DNA of 48,994 nucleotides, taken from NCBI GenBank assembly GCA_022562915.1, contig JADFOJ010000015.1:1-48994 (forward strand), given 5' to 3'. Source of the stretch: Planctomycetota bacterium. GTDB lineage: Bacteria > Planctomycetota > Phycisphaerae > Phycisphaerales > SM1A02. Position 1 is the stretch's first letter; each line of letters opens with the position of its first letter. The translations under genes and the position numbers were made by a program. The notes below the pieces were generated by a model. It worked only from the letters and a program-made list of their open reading frames with translations. It had not been told where the DNA came from and ran no database searches. Shown piece by piece: positions 24,590 through 32,515 of the stretch.

Positions 24590-25951
24590 TCACCGCAGGT
24601 AGCCGAGGGCTCGCAGTGCCGCCTTCTGCTTGGCGGAGATCTCCGTATCCTCCGTCTGCTCGCGTCGCGCCATGGCCACGTCAACGAAGCCGTCGAGCAC
24701 CCGTTCGAGTTCTTCGGCGACCTCGGGCCGCACCTGGACGAGGTTGACCGTCTCGCCCGGATCGTCCTGGAGATCCGTGAGTACCGACCTGTCAGGGGCG
24801 TTCGGGTTCTTCACGAACTTGAAGCGCTGATCGATCACGGCCCGCAGGCCCGACGCTCCTCGCAGCAACTCGGCGAAGATCCGGCGCGACGAGGGTACCT
24901 GCACGCCGTCGGGGCCGAACAGGTTCACCCCCGCTGCCTCGGGATCGGGGAGTATCCCGACTGCCGAGAGGATCGTGGGCAGGACGTCGACGAGGCTTAC
25001 GGGGTCGTTGACGATCTCGCCGGCGAACCGTCTGTCCGGGAAGCGCACGATGAAGGGAATCCGGATGAGTTCCTCGTGAAGGGTATGGCCGTGAAGGACG
25101 CCTCCGTGCTCCATGAACTCCTCGCCGTGGTCGGCGGAGAAGAGGACCAGTGCCTCGGCTGCTCGCGGCAGTGTCTCGAAGAACTCTCGCAGGTATTCAT
25201 CGACGTCGCGGATCTCGGTGCGGTACAGCGCGTGGACGTACTCCATCTGCTCGCCGGTGTAGGTGCGGGCCTCGCGTCTCAGTTCCGCGGGCGACACGTT
25301 GTCGAGCCGGGCGAAGCCCTGGCGGGTGGGCGGCCAGAAGGTGTCGAGCCATTGCTCTCGCGTGGTGTACGGGCCATGGGGATCGAACAGGTGCAGCCAC
25401 AGGAACCATGGCTCGCCTTCGGCCAGTTCGGTCAGCCAGGGTTCCAGCTCGGCTCGAAAGACGTCGAGATCCTCCGCGCCGATGCAGCGGTACTTGTCGA
25501 AACCGCGCCCGAAACCCCGGTTGGCGGGCAGCCCGAAATTCGCCGTCAGTCCGAAGGTGCGGTATCCCGCCTGCTGGAGGGCCAGCGGGAGACACGGCAG
25601 CTCCGGCGGGATGACTTCCCATGTTCCATCCGTGGCGATCGCCGGGCCTTGTCCGACGCCGTGTCGAGTCGGGTACGCGGACGTCAGGATCGACACGAGT
25701 GACGGGGTCGTCCAGGGGGCGGTGCTGTAGGCACGGTCGAAACGCACGCCCCCGCGCGCCAACTCCTCCATGAAAGGCATCGTCGGCGGCTCGTGACCAT
25801 GGGCCGACACGTCACCGGCACGCAGCGTGTCAACCGTGATCAGCAGGATGTCCGGTCTCGGCTGCTGGGCACTCTCGGCACTCTCGGAGCCGCAGCCGGC
25901 GGAGAGGCACGTTGCAGCGATGGCAGCCGTCCAGGATATTGCTTGCCTCAT
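24590..25951 (-). CDS. Sulfatase-fold lipoprotein with Thr in place of the formylglycine Cys/Ser
   Basis: A 453-residue protein of the alkaline phosphatase/sulfatase superfamily. The signal ends in the lipobox LSAGC (C20), so it is probably lipid-anchored. Metal-site landmarks: D41 in ITVDTLRAG, SADHGEEF and HGHTLHEE. The nucleophile region reads APWTTPSLVSILTSAYPTRHG in two joined blocks; sulfatases have C/S-x-P-x-R there, but this protein has T81-T-P-S-L, with neither Cys/Ser nor Arg. It therefore cannot be converted to formylglycine. A phosphodiesterase, phosphonate- or phosphoethanolamine-type activity on threonine is a better guess than sulfatase. Located upstream of the Met tRNA on the same strand. 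Confidence 0.88.
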   Translation of the reverse strand: MRQAISWTAAIAATCLSAGCGSESAESAQQPRPDILLITVDTLRAGDVSAHGHEPPTMPFMEELARGGVRFDRAYSTAPWTTPSLVSILTSAYPTRHGVGQGPAIATDGTWEVIPPELPCLPLALQQAGYRTFGLTANFGLPANRGFGRGFDKYRCIGAEDLDVFRAELEPWLTELAEGEPWFLWLHLFDPHGPYTTREQWLDTFWPPTRQGFARLDNVSPAELRREARTYTGEQMEYVHALYRTEIRDVDEYLREFFETLPRAAEALVLFSADHGEEFMEHGGVLHGHTLHEELIRIPFIVRFPDRRFAGEIVNDPVSLVDVLPTILSAVGILPDPEAAGVNLFGPDGVQVPSSRRIFAELLRGASGLRAVIDQRFKFVKNPNAPDRSVLTDLQDDPGETVNLVQVRPEVAEELERVLDGFVDVAMARREQTEDTEISAKQKAALRALGYLR

Positions 25952-26010
25952 CGCGTTGTGCCGTCTGTTCGTGGAACCCCGGCATCGCGGCGATTCTAGC
26001 CCGCGCCCCG

Positions 26011-27900
26011 TCAGGGGTCCACGGCGCGCCGGGGTTCGACGACCGGCGCCGTCTTGTCCGTGGACGGAGTGTGCAGCCAGCGCAGGAGCGTTGCCGGCAT
26101 CGACTCCTGTGCCAGATCGGGCTCGGCCCGGACGATCGCCGCCGCGACCAGCCCCATGAACATCGGGTGGGGCCGCAACGGGCGGCTGGTGAGCTCCGGA
26201 TGAAACTGGGCGGCAAGAAAATAAGGATGCGCCGACCGATCCAGCTCCAGCACCTGCATGATCGGATAGTCCGGATGGCGACCCGAAAAACGCAGGCCCG
26301 CCGCGGTGAGCCGGTCGACGTATGCGGGCTCGACCTCCCAGCGGTGACGGAACCGCTGGGGGACCGTCGCCTGCTCACCCGGCTCGAACAGCATCCACGC
26401 AAGGCTGTCGGGCTCCAGCAGGACGTCCTGGGCGCCGAGACGCATGGTGCCGCCGAGGCCCTCTATTTTCTTCTGCTCAGGCAACTCGGCGATGACCGGG
26501 TGCGGGCAGTCCGGCTCGAATTCCGTGGAGTTGGCTCCCTGGAGCTTCAGCACGTGGCGGGCGTAGTCGATCACGGCCATCTGGAAGCCGAGGCAGATCC
26601 CCAGGTAGGGAATCCGTTGCTCGCGCGCATGGCGGACGCAGGCGATCTTGCCCTCGACCCCGCGCTCACCGAAGCCGCCGGGCACGATGACACCGTGAAT
26701 CCCGTTGCCGCCGAGCCGGTCGGCGACGTTGGCCTGGGTGATGTCCGAGGTGTCGATCCACTTCACCTGGACGTCGGCGGAAAGATGCGTCGCGGCGTGC
26801 TCGATCGCCTTGTCGATCGAGGCATAGGCGTCTCGCACCGTGGTGTACTTTCCCGTAATGCCGAGCGTCACTTTGTGACGGCGCGGGGCGCGGATCTTGT
26901 CGGCGTACTCCGACCATCGCCGCCGTGCCCGCTCCTCGTGCACGGGATCGACCCGGTCATGCAGGCCGAGGATCGAGAGGATCTCGCGGTCGAGGCCCTC
27001 GGACCACATGGCCTCGGGGATCGTGTAGATCGACTCGCGGTCGTGCATGGAGAAGACGCGCTTCATCGGCACATTGGAGTACATCGCAATCTTCTGCATG
27101 ACCGTGTCATTGACGGGGTTCTTGGCGCGGCAGGCGATGATGTGCGGCTGAACACCGGTTTCCATGAGCCGCTTGATTCCCAGTTGCGCGGCCTTGGACT
27201 TCTGCTCGCCGAGAATGGCCGGCTCGATGATGTACGTCAGCGCCACGAAGCACATCGACTGCGGACCTTCCTCGAACGCAAGCTCGCGCAGGGCCTCGAT
27301 GTAAAAGCCGTTCTCGTAGTCCCCGACCGTGCCACCGACCTCGATGAAGACGACGTCGGCCGGGCCGCCGCCGGGACCGCCGGTCATGGCGAGATGGCGG
27401 AGACGCAGCTTCACGAGACCCGTCACGTGCGGGATCATCTGGACGTCCCGGCCGAGGAAGCCGCCGCGGCGCTCCTGCTCGAGGATCTCCGCGTAGATCT
27501 GGCCTGAGGTCACGAAGTTTGCCCGTGTGAGATTCTGATTCAGGACTCGCTCGTAGGTGCCGAGGTCCATGTCGCACTCGGTGCCGTCGTCGAGGACGAA
27601 GACTTCCCCGTGCCGGAACGGGTTCAACGTCCCGGAGTCGATGTTCAGGTAGCCCTCCATCTTGATGGGTGCCACCGCCAGGCCCTTGTCCTTGAGGAGC
27701 TTGGCCAGGGAGGAACTGAAGATCCCCTTGCCGAGGCCGGACATCACGGTGCCCATGACCGCCACGAACTTGTGCCGGCCGGACTGGTACCCCTCCGGCG
27801 ACGGCGAGTAGAATTCAGTGGTTTCGTTCGATCGGCCGAATTGCCGCAGGAATGCGGCATTTTCGGCGTCGGGCGACTCTGGGGGCAACGGGTTGGGCAT
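26011..27900 (-). CDS. pyrG: CTP synthase, divergent subtype with N-terminal extension
   Basis: Makes CTP from UTP, ATP and glutamine. The 629-residue product has an amidoligase domain and a C-terminal glutaminase with nucleophile C436 (GICLGFQ), ANSTEF, LGGTMRLGA and the FHPEL histidine. It differs from textbook PyrG in the synthetase half. About 43 extra residues precede the fold, the P-loop region reads GTVMSGLGKG in place of GGVVSSLGKG, KLDPY is replaced by KMEGY (E82 for the usual Asp), and the UTP/CTP-site KTKPTQ becomes KSKAAQ. The Mg ligands D112 and the Glu of IEVGGTVGD remain. TATAGT lies 5 nt before the ATG and no Shine-Dalgarno is seen. Cloverleaf copy C lies between it and kdsB. 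Confidence 0.95.
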   Translation of the reverse strand: MPNPLPPESPDAENAAFLRQFGRSNETTEFYSPSPEGYQSGRHKFVAVMGTVMSGLGKGIFSSSLAKLLKDKGLAVAPIKMEGYLNIDSGTLNPFRHGEVFVLDDGTECDMDLGTYERVLNQNLTRANFVTSGQIYAEILEQERRGGFLGRDVQMIPHVTGLVKLRLRHLAMTGGPGGGPADVVFIEVGGTVGDYENGFYIEALRELAFEEGPQSMCFVALTYIIEPAILGEQKSKAAQLGIKRLMETGVQPHIIACRAKNPVNDTVMQKIAMYSNVPMKRVFSMHDRESIYTIPEAMWSEGLDREILSILGLHDRVDPVHEERARRRWSEYADKIRAPRRHKVTLGITGKYTTVRDAYASIDKAIEHAATHLSADVQVKWIDTSDITQANVADRLGGNGIHGVIVPGGFGERGVEGKIACVRHAREQRIPYLGICLGFQMAVIDYARHVLKLQGANSTEFEPDCPHPVIAELPEQKKIEGLGGTMRLGAQDVLLEPDSLAWMLFEPGEQATVPQRFRHRWEVEPAYVDRLTAAGLRFSGRHPDYPIMQVLELDRSAHPYFLAAQFHPELTSRPLRPHPMFMGLVAAAIVRAEPDLAQESMPATLLRWLHTPSTDKTAPVVEPRRAVDP

Positions 27901-27928
27901 GAACGACTATACCGCGCCCGGGGGTAGA

Positions 27929-28016
27929 GTGGCACGGTAGTACTCGCGAAGCGAGTTCTGCCGTGGAGCGACGTTCGAAGACACGGCCGACGCCGAGGCG
28001 GCGTCAACCGTGCCAC
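27929..28016 (-). repeat. Cloverleaf-like element, copy C (complete)
   Basis: The outer stem GTGGCACGGT (27929-27938) pairs with ACCGTGCCAC (28007-28016). Inside are ACTCGC/GCGAGT (27942-27956), CCGTG/CACGG with the conserved loop (27961-27986), and GACGCC/GGCGTC (27989-28005). Orientation is opposite to copy A. It fills most of the kdsB-pyrG gap, and its left end lies where the -35 region of pyrG would be. Confidence 0.85.
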
Positions 28017-28032
28017 ACAGAGAAGCAGAACG

Positions 28033-28761
28033 TCAGTGCCTCGCTCTTCTCGCAACGAACTCGTCGTACTGTTCGGGTGTGTCGATGCCGTGATACGGAG
28101 CGTCCACGACGGCGACCGCGATGTCATGCCCGTGTTCGAGGACGCGCAGTTGCTCCAACCCCTCGATCCGCTCCAGCGGTGTCGGGGCGAGCCGCGCGAA
28201 TTCCAGCAGGAAGGTGCGGCGGTAGACGTACATGCCGAGGTGCTTCAACGGCGGCCGGCCGGCGTCCTCGTCGCGGTCGTGGGGGATCGGCGCCCGAGAG
28301 AAGTACAACGCCCGCCCGGCGGCGTCCAGCACGACCTTGACGATGTTGGGGTCGGCGGGGTCCTCGTCCGGAGCGAACGGTGACGCAAGCGTCGAGACAG
28401 GGCACTCCGGATGCCCGTCGAGGCAGCGGATCGCGGCGTCGATCAGCGACGGCTCGATCTCCGGCTCGTCGGCCTGGACGTTGGCGATGAGGTCGGCGGT
28501 CTCGGTCGCGGCCACCTCGGCGATCCGGCTCGTCCCGTTGGAGTGGTCGCCGCTGGTCATGACCGCCTCGCCGCCGAAGGCCCGGACAGCCTCGGCGATG
28601 CGCCGGTCATCGGTGGCCACGAGCACGCGTTCGATCAGTTCCGCCCGGCGCACCTGCTCGTAGACGTGCTGGATGAGCGGCATGCCCGTGCGGTCGGCAA
28701 GAACCTTGCCGGGAAACCGCCGCGACGCGTACCGGGCCGGGATGATGGCGATCGTGCTCAG
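28033..28761 (-). CDS. kdsB: 3-deoxy-manno-octulosonate cytidylyltransferase, apparent CTG start
   Basis: Activates Kdo with CTP for lipopolysaccharide inner-core synthesis (cytoplasm). The 242-residue product shows IIPARYASRRFPGKVL, VATDDRRI, TSGDHSNGTSRIAE, NVQADEPEI, HLGMYVYRR and DAPYHGIDTPEQ, the full family pattern and length. The essential N-terminal nucleotide-binding strand begins at codon 28761, which is CTG and overlaps the upstream TGA as CTGA. No ATG, GTG or TTG is in frame before the ATG at 28683, which would delete PARYASRRFPGK. I therefore infer CTG initiation by translational coupling to the TPR gene, or a base error. Kdo implies an LPS-bearing outer membrane. Confidence 0.92.
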   Translation of the reverse strand: MSTIAIIPARYASRRFPGKVLADRTGMPLIQHVYEQVRRAELIERVLVATDDRRIAEAVRAFGGEAVMTSGDHSNGTSRIAEVAATETADLIANVQADEPEIEPSLIDAAIRCLDGHPECPVSTLASPFAPDEDPADPNIVKVVLDAAGRALYFSRAPIPHDRDEDAGRPPLKHLGMYVYRRTFLLEFARLAPTPLERIEGLEQLRVLEHGHDIAVAVVDAPYHGIDTPEQYDEFVARRARH

Positions 28762-30263
28762 GGCGAGTCGCCCGAGGCCGCCGGACGACTGAGCTCCTTG
28801 ACGAGCTGGTCAGACTCCGAACGGCGATTCCGGATGTCGCGATAGGTGACGTCCTTGCGGAGGATCGACGAGCATATCTCCAGCGCCTCCCGTGCATGCT
28901 CCACGGACCGCTCCGTGCCCGCGTGCTCCATGAGCGACACCATCAGGTCGTACCGGATCGCCAGGTCCGTGTCCTTGTCCCCCGGCTCGACCCGCTGCAG
29001 CGCTTCCTTGAATTCCTTGACCGCGTCGTCGTGCCACGACTGGGCGGCGAAGCTGCGGCCGAGCATGTGCCCGGCCCTCACCTTCAACTGCGGATCGTCC
29101 TTGGCCTCCTGGAAGCACGGCATCGCGTCGTCGTAGCGGCCCAACTCGAATTGGACTTCGCCCAGTTGCTGGCGGAGCTTGCGATCGGTCGGGTACTCCT
29201 TGATGCGTTCGATGAACTCGGCGTGCTGCAGTTCCAGGAGAGTGCCGCGGGCTTCTTCGTACGCGGTTGCAGCGTCATTGTTGGCAGTGCCCTGGTTGAC
29301 GGTTGCCTGCAACGGCTTGAGCCGCGTACGGGCCTGGGCGATACGAATATCGCCGGCGAACGCCCGGAAGCGGTACTGCCCCGTTGCCTCGAAGCCTTTC
29401 ATGAAGATCGCGTATGCCTGCTCCATCGATTCGGGCGTGTCGACGGCCCGAAGCAACTGGGCGTACTGGTTGAGGACGTCCGGAACCTCCGGCGACTTCT
29501 CGTACTCCCGGCGAGCTCGCTCGAGGTTGCGCCCGGCGACATCCAGGCCGCCGGAGATGGACGCGGCCTCCGCCAGCTCTCGCTGCGCTTCGGGATTCTT
29601 GACGAACTTGCGGAAGCCGCCCTCTTCGCCGGCGGCCTCCTCGTACCGGCCCTGGTCCATGGCTCGCTGGGCACTGATGTCTTTCAGCTCGATCTCGAGC
29701 GAGGCATCATCGGGGTCCAGCCGCAGGGCATCCTCGCCCGCGGCGAGGGCCTCGTCCCACGCGCCCAGCTCGGGGAAGAGATCCCTGGCCGACAGCAGGT
29801 TCGACTTCGACGGCTTCTTCTGGAGACGAAGCACGTTCAGCACGTGCGGGCAGTGCCATCGCCCGACCTCGGCGGCCCACTGCATCGCCTTGATCGACGC
29901 GTCGAGGAACTTCAGCGCGAGTGCCGGGTTGTTCAGATCCTTCATCCACGCGAACTCGGCGGCGGCGAACTTTTCCACCGGGTGCGGACCGTCGATCCGG
30001 CGAAGTTCCTTGCCGGCGGCGGGCTTGCCGCAATACTTCCTGGCCGCCTCGAACATCGCCTCGTGCGCGGACATGGGCGATGGGTCGAGCTTGATGCCGT
30101 TTGCAAAGCACGTCAGCGCGTAGTCCGGATCCGCGGCCTTGTGCCCGTGCTCGAACCAGCCGCGCGCCTTGTCAGGTTGAGCCTGGAAGGACTCGTCGGC
30201 CTGCGGGCCGTTGCCGGAGCCATCGGAGTCCCCGGGTTTTTTCTTCCCGAATCGAAGCGCCAC
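28758..30263 (-). CDS. TPR-repeat protein of unknown function
   Basis: A 501-residue, soluble, helical protein. The first 35 residues are charged and disordered (KKKPGDSDGSG). The rest is a series of tetratricopeptide-like units; clear ones are GAWDEALAAGEDALRLDPDD (about 165-185), LGRYDDAMPCFQEAKDDP (about 385) and SWHDDAVKEFKEALQRVEP (about 415). No signal or membrane segment. The GTG start has GGGAG 6 nt upstream. Its stop overlaps the kdsB start, so the two are coupled, but nothing in the sequence shows a functional link to Kdo synthesis. Confidence 0.87.
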   Translation of the reverse strand: MALRFGKKKPGDSDGSGNGPQADESFQAQPDKARGWFEHGHKAADPDYALTCFANGIKLDPSPMSAHEAMFEAARKYCGKPAAGKELRRIDGPHPVEKFAAAEFAWMKDLNNPALALKFLDASIKAMQWAAEVGRWHCPHVLNVLRLQKKPSKSNLLSARDLFPELGAWDEALAAGEDALRLDPDDASLEIELKDISAQRAMDQGRYEEAAGEEGGFRKFVKNPEAQRELAEAASISGGLDVAGRNLERARREYEKSPEVPDVLNQYAQLLRAVDTPESMEQAYAIFMKGFEATGQYRFRAFAGDIRIAQARTRLKPLQATVNQGTANNDAATAYEEARGTLLELQHAEFIERIKEYPTDRKLRQQLGEVQFELGRYDDAMPCFQEAKDDPQLKVRAGHMLGRSFAAQSWHDDAVKEFKEALQRVEPGDKDTDLAIRYDLMVSLMEHAGTERSVEHAREALEICSSILRKDVTYRDIRNRRSESDQLVKELSRPAASGDSP

Positions 30264-30341
30264 GTATCGCTCCCGTACTCACACGTCGGCCAAAGGATAT
30301 GTGCGCTGGCTGGCCCTGTCGCCCAAGCGTAGCATAGAAGG

Positions 30342-30866
30342 ATGGCGCTCGACGTTTCCCGCCGCGAAATCGTGCAGTACCCCGACCCCGTACTCCGCAC
30401 GGTCGCCAGACCGGTCGACGTGATCGACGACGCCGTCAGGGCCGTCGCCGCCCGCATGATCGAGCTCATGCACGACGCCGATGGAGCGGGGCTGGCGGCA
30501 CCGCAGGTCGGACTCTCCTGGCGGATGTTCGTCACCCGGGCAAGCGAAGACCACACCGACCGCGTCCACGTCAACCCCGACCTGGTCGACCTCGGCGGCG
30601 ACATGGATGTTCGTCCCGAAGGGTGCCTGAGCCTGCCTGGGATCACCCTGGACATCCGCAGGCCCACCAACGCCGTCCTGACCTGCCTGGATCTCGACGG
30701 GCGCTCGATCACGCTGACCGCCACCGACCTGGAGGCCCGTGTCTGGCAGCACGAGCTGGACCACATCAACGGGGTCCTGATCATCGACAAGATGACGCCC
30801 ATGGACCGCATCGCCAATCGCAGATTGCTCAAGGAACTCGAGGTGGCCGCCGGACGCGGACCATGA
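30342..30866 (+). CDS. def: Peptide deformylase
   Basis: Removes the formyl group from nascent N-formyl-Met chains. The 174-residue product has all three motifs: G48-AGLAAP-Q55, E93-GCLSLP with metal ligand C95, and Q136-HELDH with H137, E138 and H141. It overlaps fmt by 4 nt (ATGA), the usual def-fmt arrangement. TAGCAT lies 6 nt before the ATG; the intervening AGAAGG is too close to serve well as a Shine-Dalgarno, so the message may be leaderless. Confidence 0.97.
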   Translation: MALDVSRREIVQYPDPVLRTVARPVDVIDDAVRAVAARMIELMHDADGAGLAAPQVGLSWRMFVTRASEDHTDRVHVNPDLVDLGGDMDVRPEGCLSLPGITLDIRRPTNAVLTCLDLDGRSITLTATDLEARVWQHELDHINGVLIIDKMTPMDRIANRRLLKELEVAAGRGP

Positions 30867-31789
30867 ACCTCGTCTACTTCGGCTCCGGGTCATTTGGACT
30901 GCCCACGCTCGTTCGCCTGGTCGCCGAGCACCGCGTGAAGCTGGTGGTGACACGACCGGATCGGCCCGCCGGGCGGCGGCAGCGGCTCGAGCCGACGCCC
31001 GTCGGCCGCTTCGCCGCCGAGAGCGGTCTTGACTCGATCAAGACCGCCCTCGTCAACGATCCCGAGGTGCTCCGGCGAATCCGGGGAGCCGGCGCCGACG
31101 CCCTGGTGGTGATCGCCTTCGGCCAGAAGCTGGGTGGCGACCTCATCGATGATGTCTTCGCAGTGAACCTGCATGCGTCGCTGTTGCCCAGGTATCGCGG
31201 CGCCGCGCCGGTGAACTGGGCGATGATCAACGGCGACGTCGAAACCGGTGTGAGCGTGATCAGGATGAGCCGACGAATCGACGCCGGTGACGTCGTCGGC
31301 CGGCTGGCCACGCGGATCGATCCGATGGAGACGGCGGGACAACTCGAGCAACGTCTCGCCGAGATGGGGCCAAGGCTCATGATCGAGACGCTTGCCCTGC
31401 ACGAGGCGGGCAAGCTTGACGCCCGGCCGCAGGACAACGCCGATGCATGTGGTGCCCCGAAGCTGGCGAAGACCGACGGCACGGTCCGTTTCGACCAGCC
31501 CGCTCGCGCCGTGCAGCGCCGGGTGCACGGCCTCACTCCATGGCCGGGATGCACCGTGCGAGTCGCGGGCAGCACGCTGAAGCTCAGCCGGGTGGCGGTC
31601 GCGGACGACGGTGACAAACCCCTCGCGACCGGTGCGCCCGGGCAGATCCTGGACGATCACACCGTCGCCTGCCTGGAGGGTCGGGTCCGGCTGCTCGCCG
31701 TTCAGCCGCCGGGCGGCACGACCATGTCCTTCGAGGCGTACCTGCGCGGTCATCCCGTGCCGGCGGGGGCGGGGATCGAGCCGCGATGA
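30863..31789 (+). CDS. fmt: Methionyl-tRNA formyltransferase
   Basis: Formylates initiator Met-tRNA using 10-formyl-tetrahydrofolate. The 308-residue product has MNLVYFGSGSFG, VVTRPDRPAGR, VVIAFGQKL, and the catalytic region NLHASLLPRYRGAAPVNW with the conserved Asn and His, followed by TGVSVI and IDAGDV. The C-terminal OB-like domain contains WPGCTV and LRGHPVPAG. It starts inside the def stop and its own stop overlaps the start of the zincin gene, so three genes are translationally coupled. Confidence 0.97.
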   Translation: MNLVYFGSGSFGLPTLVRLVAEHRVKLVVTRPDRPAGRRQRLEPTPVGRFAAESGLDSIKTALVNDPEVLRRIRGAGADALVVIAFGQKLGGDLIDDVFAVNLHASLLPRYRGAAPVNWAMINGDVETGVSVIRMSRRIDAGDVVGRLATRIDPMETAGQLEQRLAEMGPRLMIETLALHEAGKLDARPQDNADACGAPKLAKTDGTVRFDQPARAVQRRVHGLTPWPGCTVRVAGSTLKLSRVAVADDGDKPLATGAPGQILDDHTVACLEGRVRLLAVQPPGGTTMSFEAYLRGHPVPAGAGIEPR

Positions 31790-32313
31790 AGTTCACGCAG
31801 TTCGCAGCCACGCTGTGGCACCTGCTGGGCATTGCCGGGGACCCGCCCGCAGCCGCGCCGCGGGCCGTCGTCCCATCCGGCGGCCCCGGTCCGCCCGCCC
31901 CGCCCGGCTCGATGCGCAGACGGTACGACGACCTTGTCGCCGAGATGAAGCGGACCTACGGCGTCCGCGTCCGCAAGTGGAGAACGAGCACCTCCGGTTG
32001 CGCGTGGGTCGTTCAGTACCACGACGGCACCATCAGCCGGCTCATCGAGGCGCCGTACCCGCGTGGTCCCATGAGCTGTGCGATCTTCCTCCACGAGATC
32101 GGCCATCACGCCATCGGCTTCAATACCCACAGGCTGCGCTGCCTGGAAGAGTACGACGTCTGGCAATGGGCGCTGGCCGCGATGCGCGTGCGGAAGCTCA
32201 ACGTGACCCCCGCCGTGCAGAAACGCATGGACGAAGCCATTCGCTACGCGGTGCGAAAGGCCCTGCGGCGGGGACTCAAGAGTCTGCCGCAGCAGCTGGT
32301 ACCGTATTCGTGA
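31786..32313 (+). CDS. Small HEIGHH zincin-like protein coupled to def-fmt
   Basis: A 175-residue protein that I cannot assign to a named family. Residues 1-45 are a weakly conserved, Pro/Ala-rich lead-in. Residues 46-92 look like a mixed alpha/beta region (YDDLVAEMKRTYGVRV, AWVVQYHDGTISRLIEAP). Then comes FLHEIGHHAIGF with H103-E104-I-G-H107, followed by RCLEEYDVWQWAL, where E121, E122 or D124 could be the third zinc ligand. The layout is that of a minimal gluzincin such as the ImmA/IrrE (M78) type. The ATGA overlap with fmt makes it the third gene of the def-fmt operon. No signal peptide, so it should be cytoplasmic. Substrate unknown. Confidence 0.8.
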   Translation: MKFTQFAATLWHLLGIAGDPPAAAPRAVVPSGGPGPPAPPGSMRRRYDDLVAEMKRTYGVRVRKWRTSTSGCAWVVQYHDGTISRLIEAPYPRGPMSCAIFLHEIGHHAIGFNTHRLRCLEEYDVWQWALAAMRVRKLNVTPAVQKRMDEAIRYAVRKALRRGLKSLPQQLVPYS

Positions 32314-32469
32314 AGGGGAAAATCGGCCGGGGGAAAATAGACCGGGGGAAAATAGACCGGGAGTAATTTCCGGGCTGCGGTTACCGCGCAGCGACGGGCC
32401 ATCGGCCGGAAAATACTCCCGGTCTATTTTCCCCCGGTCTATTTTCCCCCGGCCGATTTTCCCCCTTCC
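32312..32469 (-). repeat. Long inverted-repeat element, copy 2 (expanded arms)
   Basis: Arms of about 62 bp (32312-32373 and 32406-32469) flank a 32-nt spacer, the same spacer length as copy 1. Each arm is built from three tandem units of about 15 bp (one GGGGAAAATCGGCCG and two GGGGAAAATAGACCG), followed by GGAGTAATTTCCGG. The arms differ from complementarity at only about two sites. The reverse complement of the spacer matches copy 1 at 23 of 32 positions, and eight of the nine differences are transitions. The left arm begins at the stop codon of the zincin gene. Confidence 0.9.
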
Positions 32470-32488
32470 GGCAGGTACCCAATACCGG

Positions 32489-32494
32489 TATAGT
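32489..32494 (+). promoter_or_regulatory. Probable -10 box for the FG-GAP protein gene
   Basis: TATAGT lies 21 nt before the ATG at 32516. GGAGGA (32502-32507) is a good Shine-Dalgarno with an 8-nt gap to that ATG. The corresponding -35 position falls at the end of the inverted-repeat element and has a poor match (TTCCGG), so the element may contribute to promoter function. Confidence 0.5.
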
Positions 32495-32515
32495 GGTTTG
32501 CGGAGGACGGTCGGA

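Noticed and set aside
24590..25951. Annotation as a formylglycine-dependent sulfatase
   Set aside because: The required C/S-x-P-x-R motif is absent (TTPSL), so only the fold, not the sulfatase activity, can be supported.
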